From an uncultured Clostridia bacterium (GTDB taxonomy: Bacteria > Bacillota > Clostridia > Christensenellales > UBA1242), in assembly GCA_944381145.1 (NCBI GenBank), contig CALWJZ010000012.1:1-33001 (forward strand): a stretch of 33,001 nucleotides of DNA. The letters are read 5' to 3'. Shown here piece after piece: positions 32,801 through 33,001 of this stretch (its first letter is position 1; each line of letters starts with the position of its first letter). Made by a program: the position numbers and the translations under genes. The notes below the pieces were generated by a model. That model was not told the DNA's origin. It was given only the letters and a program-made list of their open reading frames with translations, and did not search any database.

Positions 32801-33001
32801 TTACTTAACTAAATCAAGATTAAACACATTCCAAGGAGTAATATTCTCAGGAGGATAGCTCTTAAAAGTCAAATTTTCTTTTGTTGTTGGATGAATGATT
32901 TTAAGCTCATAAGACCAAAGAGCTAAATTATGCCCCTTTGCTAATTTGTCTCCACCATATTTTACATCACCATAGACAGGACAACCAATATTTTTCATTT
33001 G
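32801..33001 (-). CDS. RluA-family pseudouridine synthase, C-terminal end (partial)
   Basis: The frame is open to the window edge (first visible codon Gln), so the start is missing. The ~66 residues contain 'GCPVYGDVKYGG', the late RluA-family motif that follows HQIRxH, and 'ALWSYELKIIHPTTKENLTFKSYPP', typical of the family's C-terminal strands. The catalytic Asp lies outside the window. It is a different paralogue from the rluD-type gene at 28255-29148. Which RNA it modifies cannot be told. Confidence 0.85.
   Translation of the reverse strand, partial: QMKNIGCPVYGDVKYGGDKLAKGHNLALWSYELKIIHPTTKENLTFKSYPPENITPWNVFNLDLVK

Noticed and set aside
1..33001. CRISPR arrays, transposases, integrases, rRNA genes and prophage genes
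   Set aside because: I looked for regular direct repeats and recombinase motifs and saw none; the only sizeable direct repeat is the ftsW pair.

Overview
The window is a very AT-rich stretch of chromosome from an endospore-forming member of the Firmicutes (Clostridia-like). The evidence is the spoIIGA-sigE-sigG block, consensus sigma-A promoters, Gram-positive type ribosome binding sites, and a tig-clpP-clpX-engB order like that of Bacillus. The genus cannot be named from sequence alone. Nearly everything from 0.8 to 30.6 kb is on the minus strand. groES-groEL and the broken gene at the left edge are on the plus strand.

Layout from left to right. At 1-224 is the C-terminal end of a surface protein with an InlB-type repeat. 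At 225-797 is a gene-free block rich in inverted repeats, followed by tRNA-Asn with a consensus promoter. At 1.0-3.5 kb are sigG, sigE and spoIIGA, the early sporulation sigma cascade. At 3.6-21.3 kb is a division and cell wall (dcw) cluster, in transcription order rsmH, ftsL-like, ftsI/spoVD, murE, mraY, murD, ftsW, [insert], murA, ftsQ/divIB, ftsA, ftsZ. Terminators divide it into several transcription units. murF, murG, murC, murB and mraZ are not in the window. At 21.8-23.3 kb are a metallophosphoesterase and a Cys-rich protein with a sigma-E-type promoter, probably a spore surface protein. At 23.4-27.3 kb are engB, clpX, clpP and tig. At 27.4-30.6 kb are two small membrane proteins, an rluD-type pseudouridine synthase, lspA and a SPOR-like membrane protein. 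At 30.8-32.8 kb is groES-groEL, and at the right edge the C-terminal part of a second RluA-family synthase.

The most unusual part is 8.5-12.8 kb. A protein of about 1,205 residues with a HopA1-like N-terminal region sits inside the dcw cluster as its own transcription unit, with a consensus sigma-A promoter. It lies between the intact ftsW and a 76-codon fragment carrying a second copy of the ftsW 3' end. A 93-bp near-identical direct repeat (89/93 by eye) flanks it in the same orientation and reading frame. Recombination between the repeats would remove about 4.05 kb and leave a full-length ftsW with a different C-terminal tail. This looks like a cassette inserted into an essential gene cluster, possibly where murG usually lies.

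Other points of interest are a sigma-F-type promoter placed inside an RBS-covering hairpin at sigG, a MurE without the DNPR motif, a short FtsA without the usual C-terminal membrane helix, and DnaA-box-like sites upstream of the dcw cluster.
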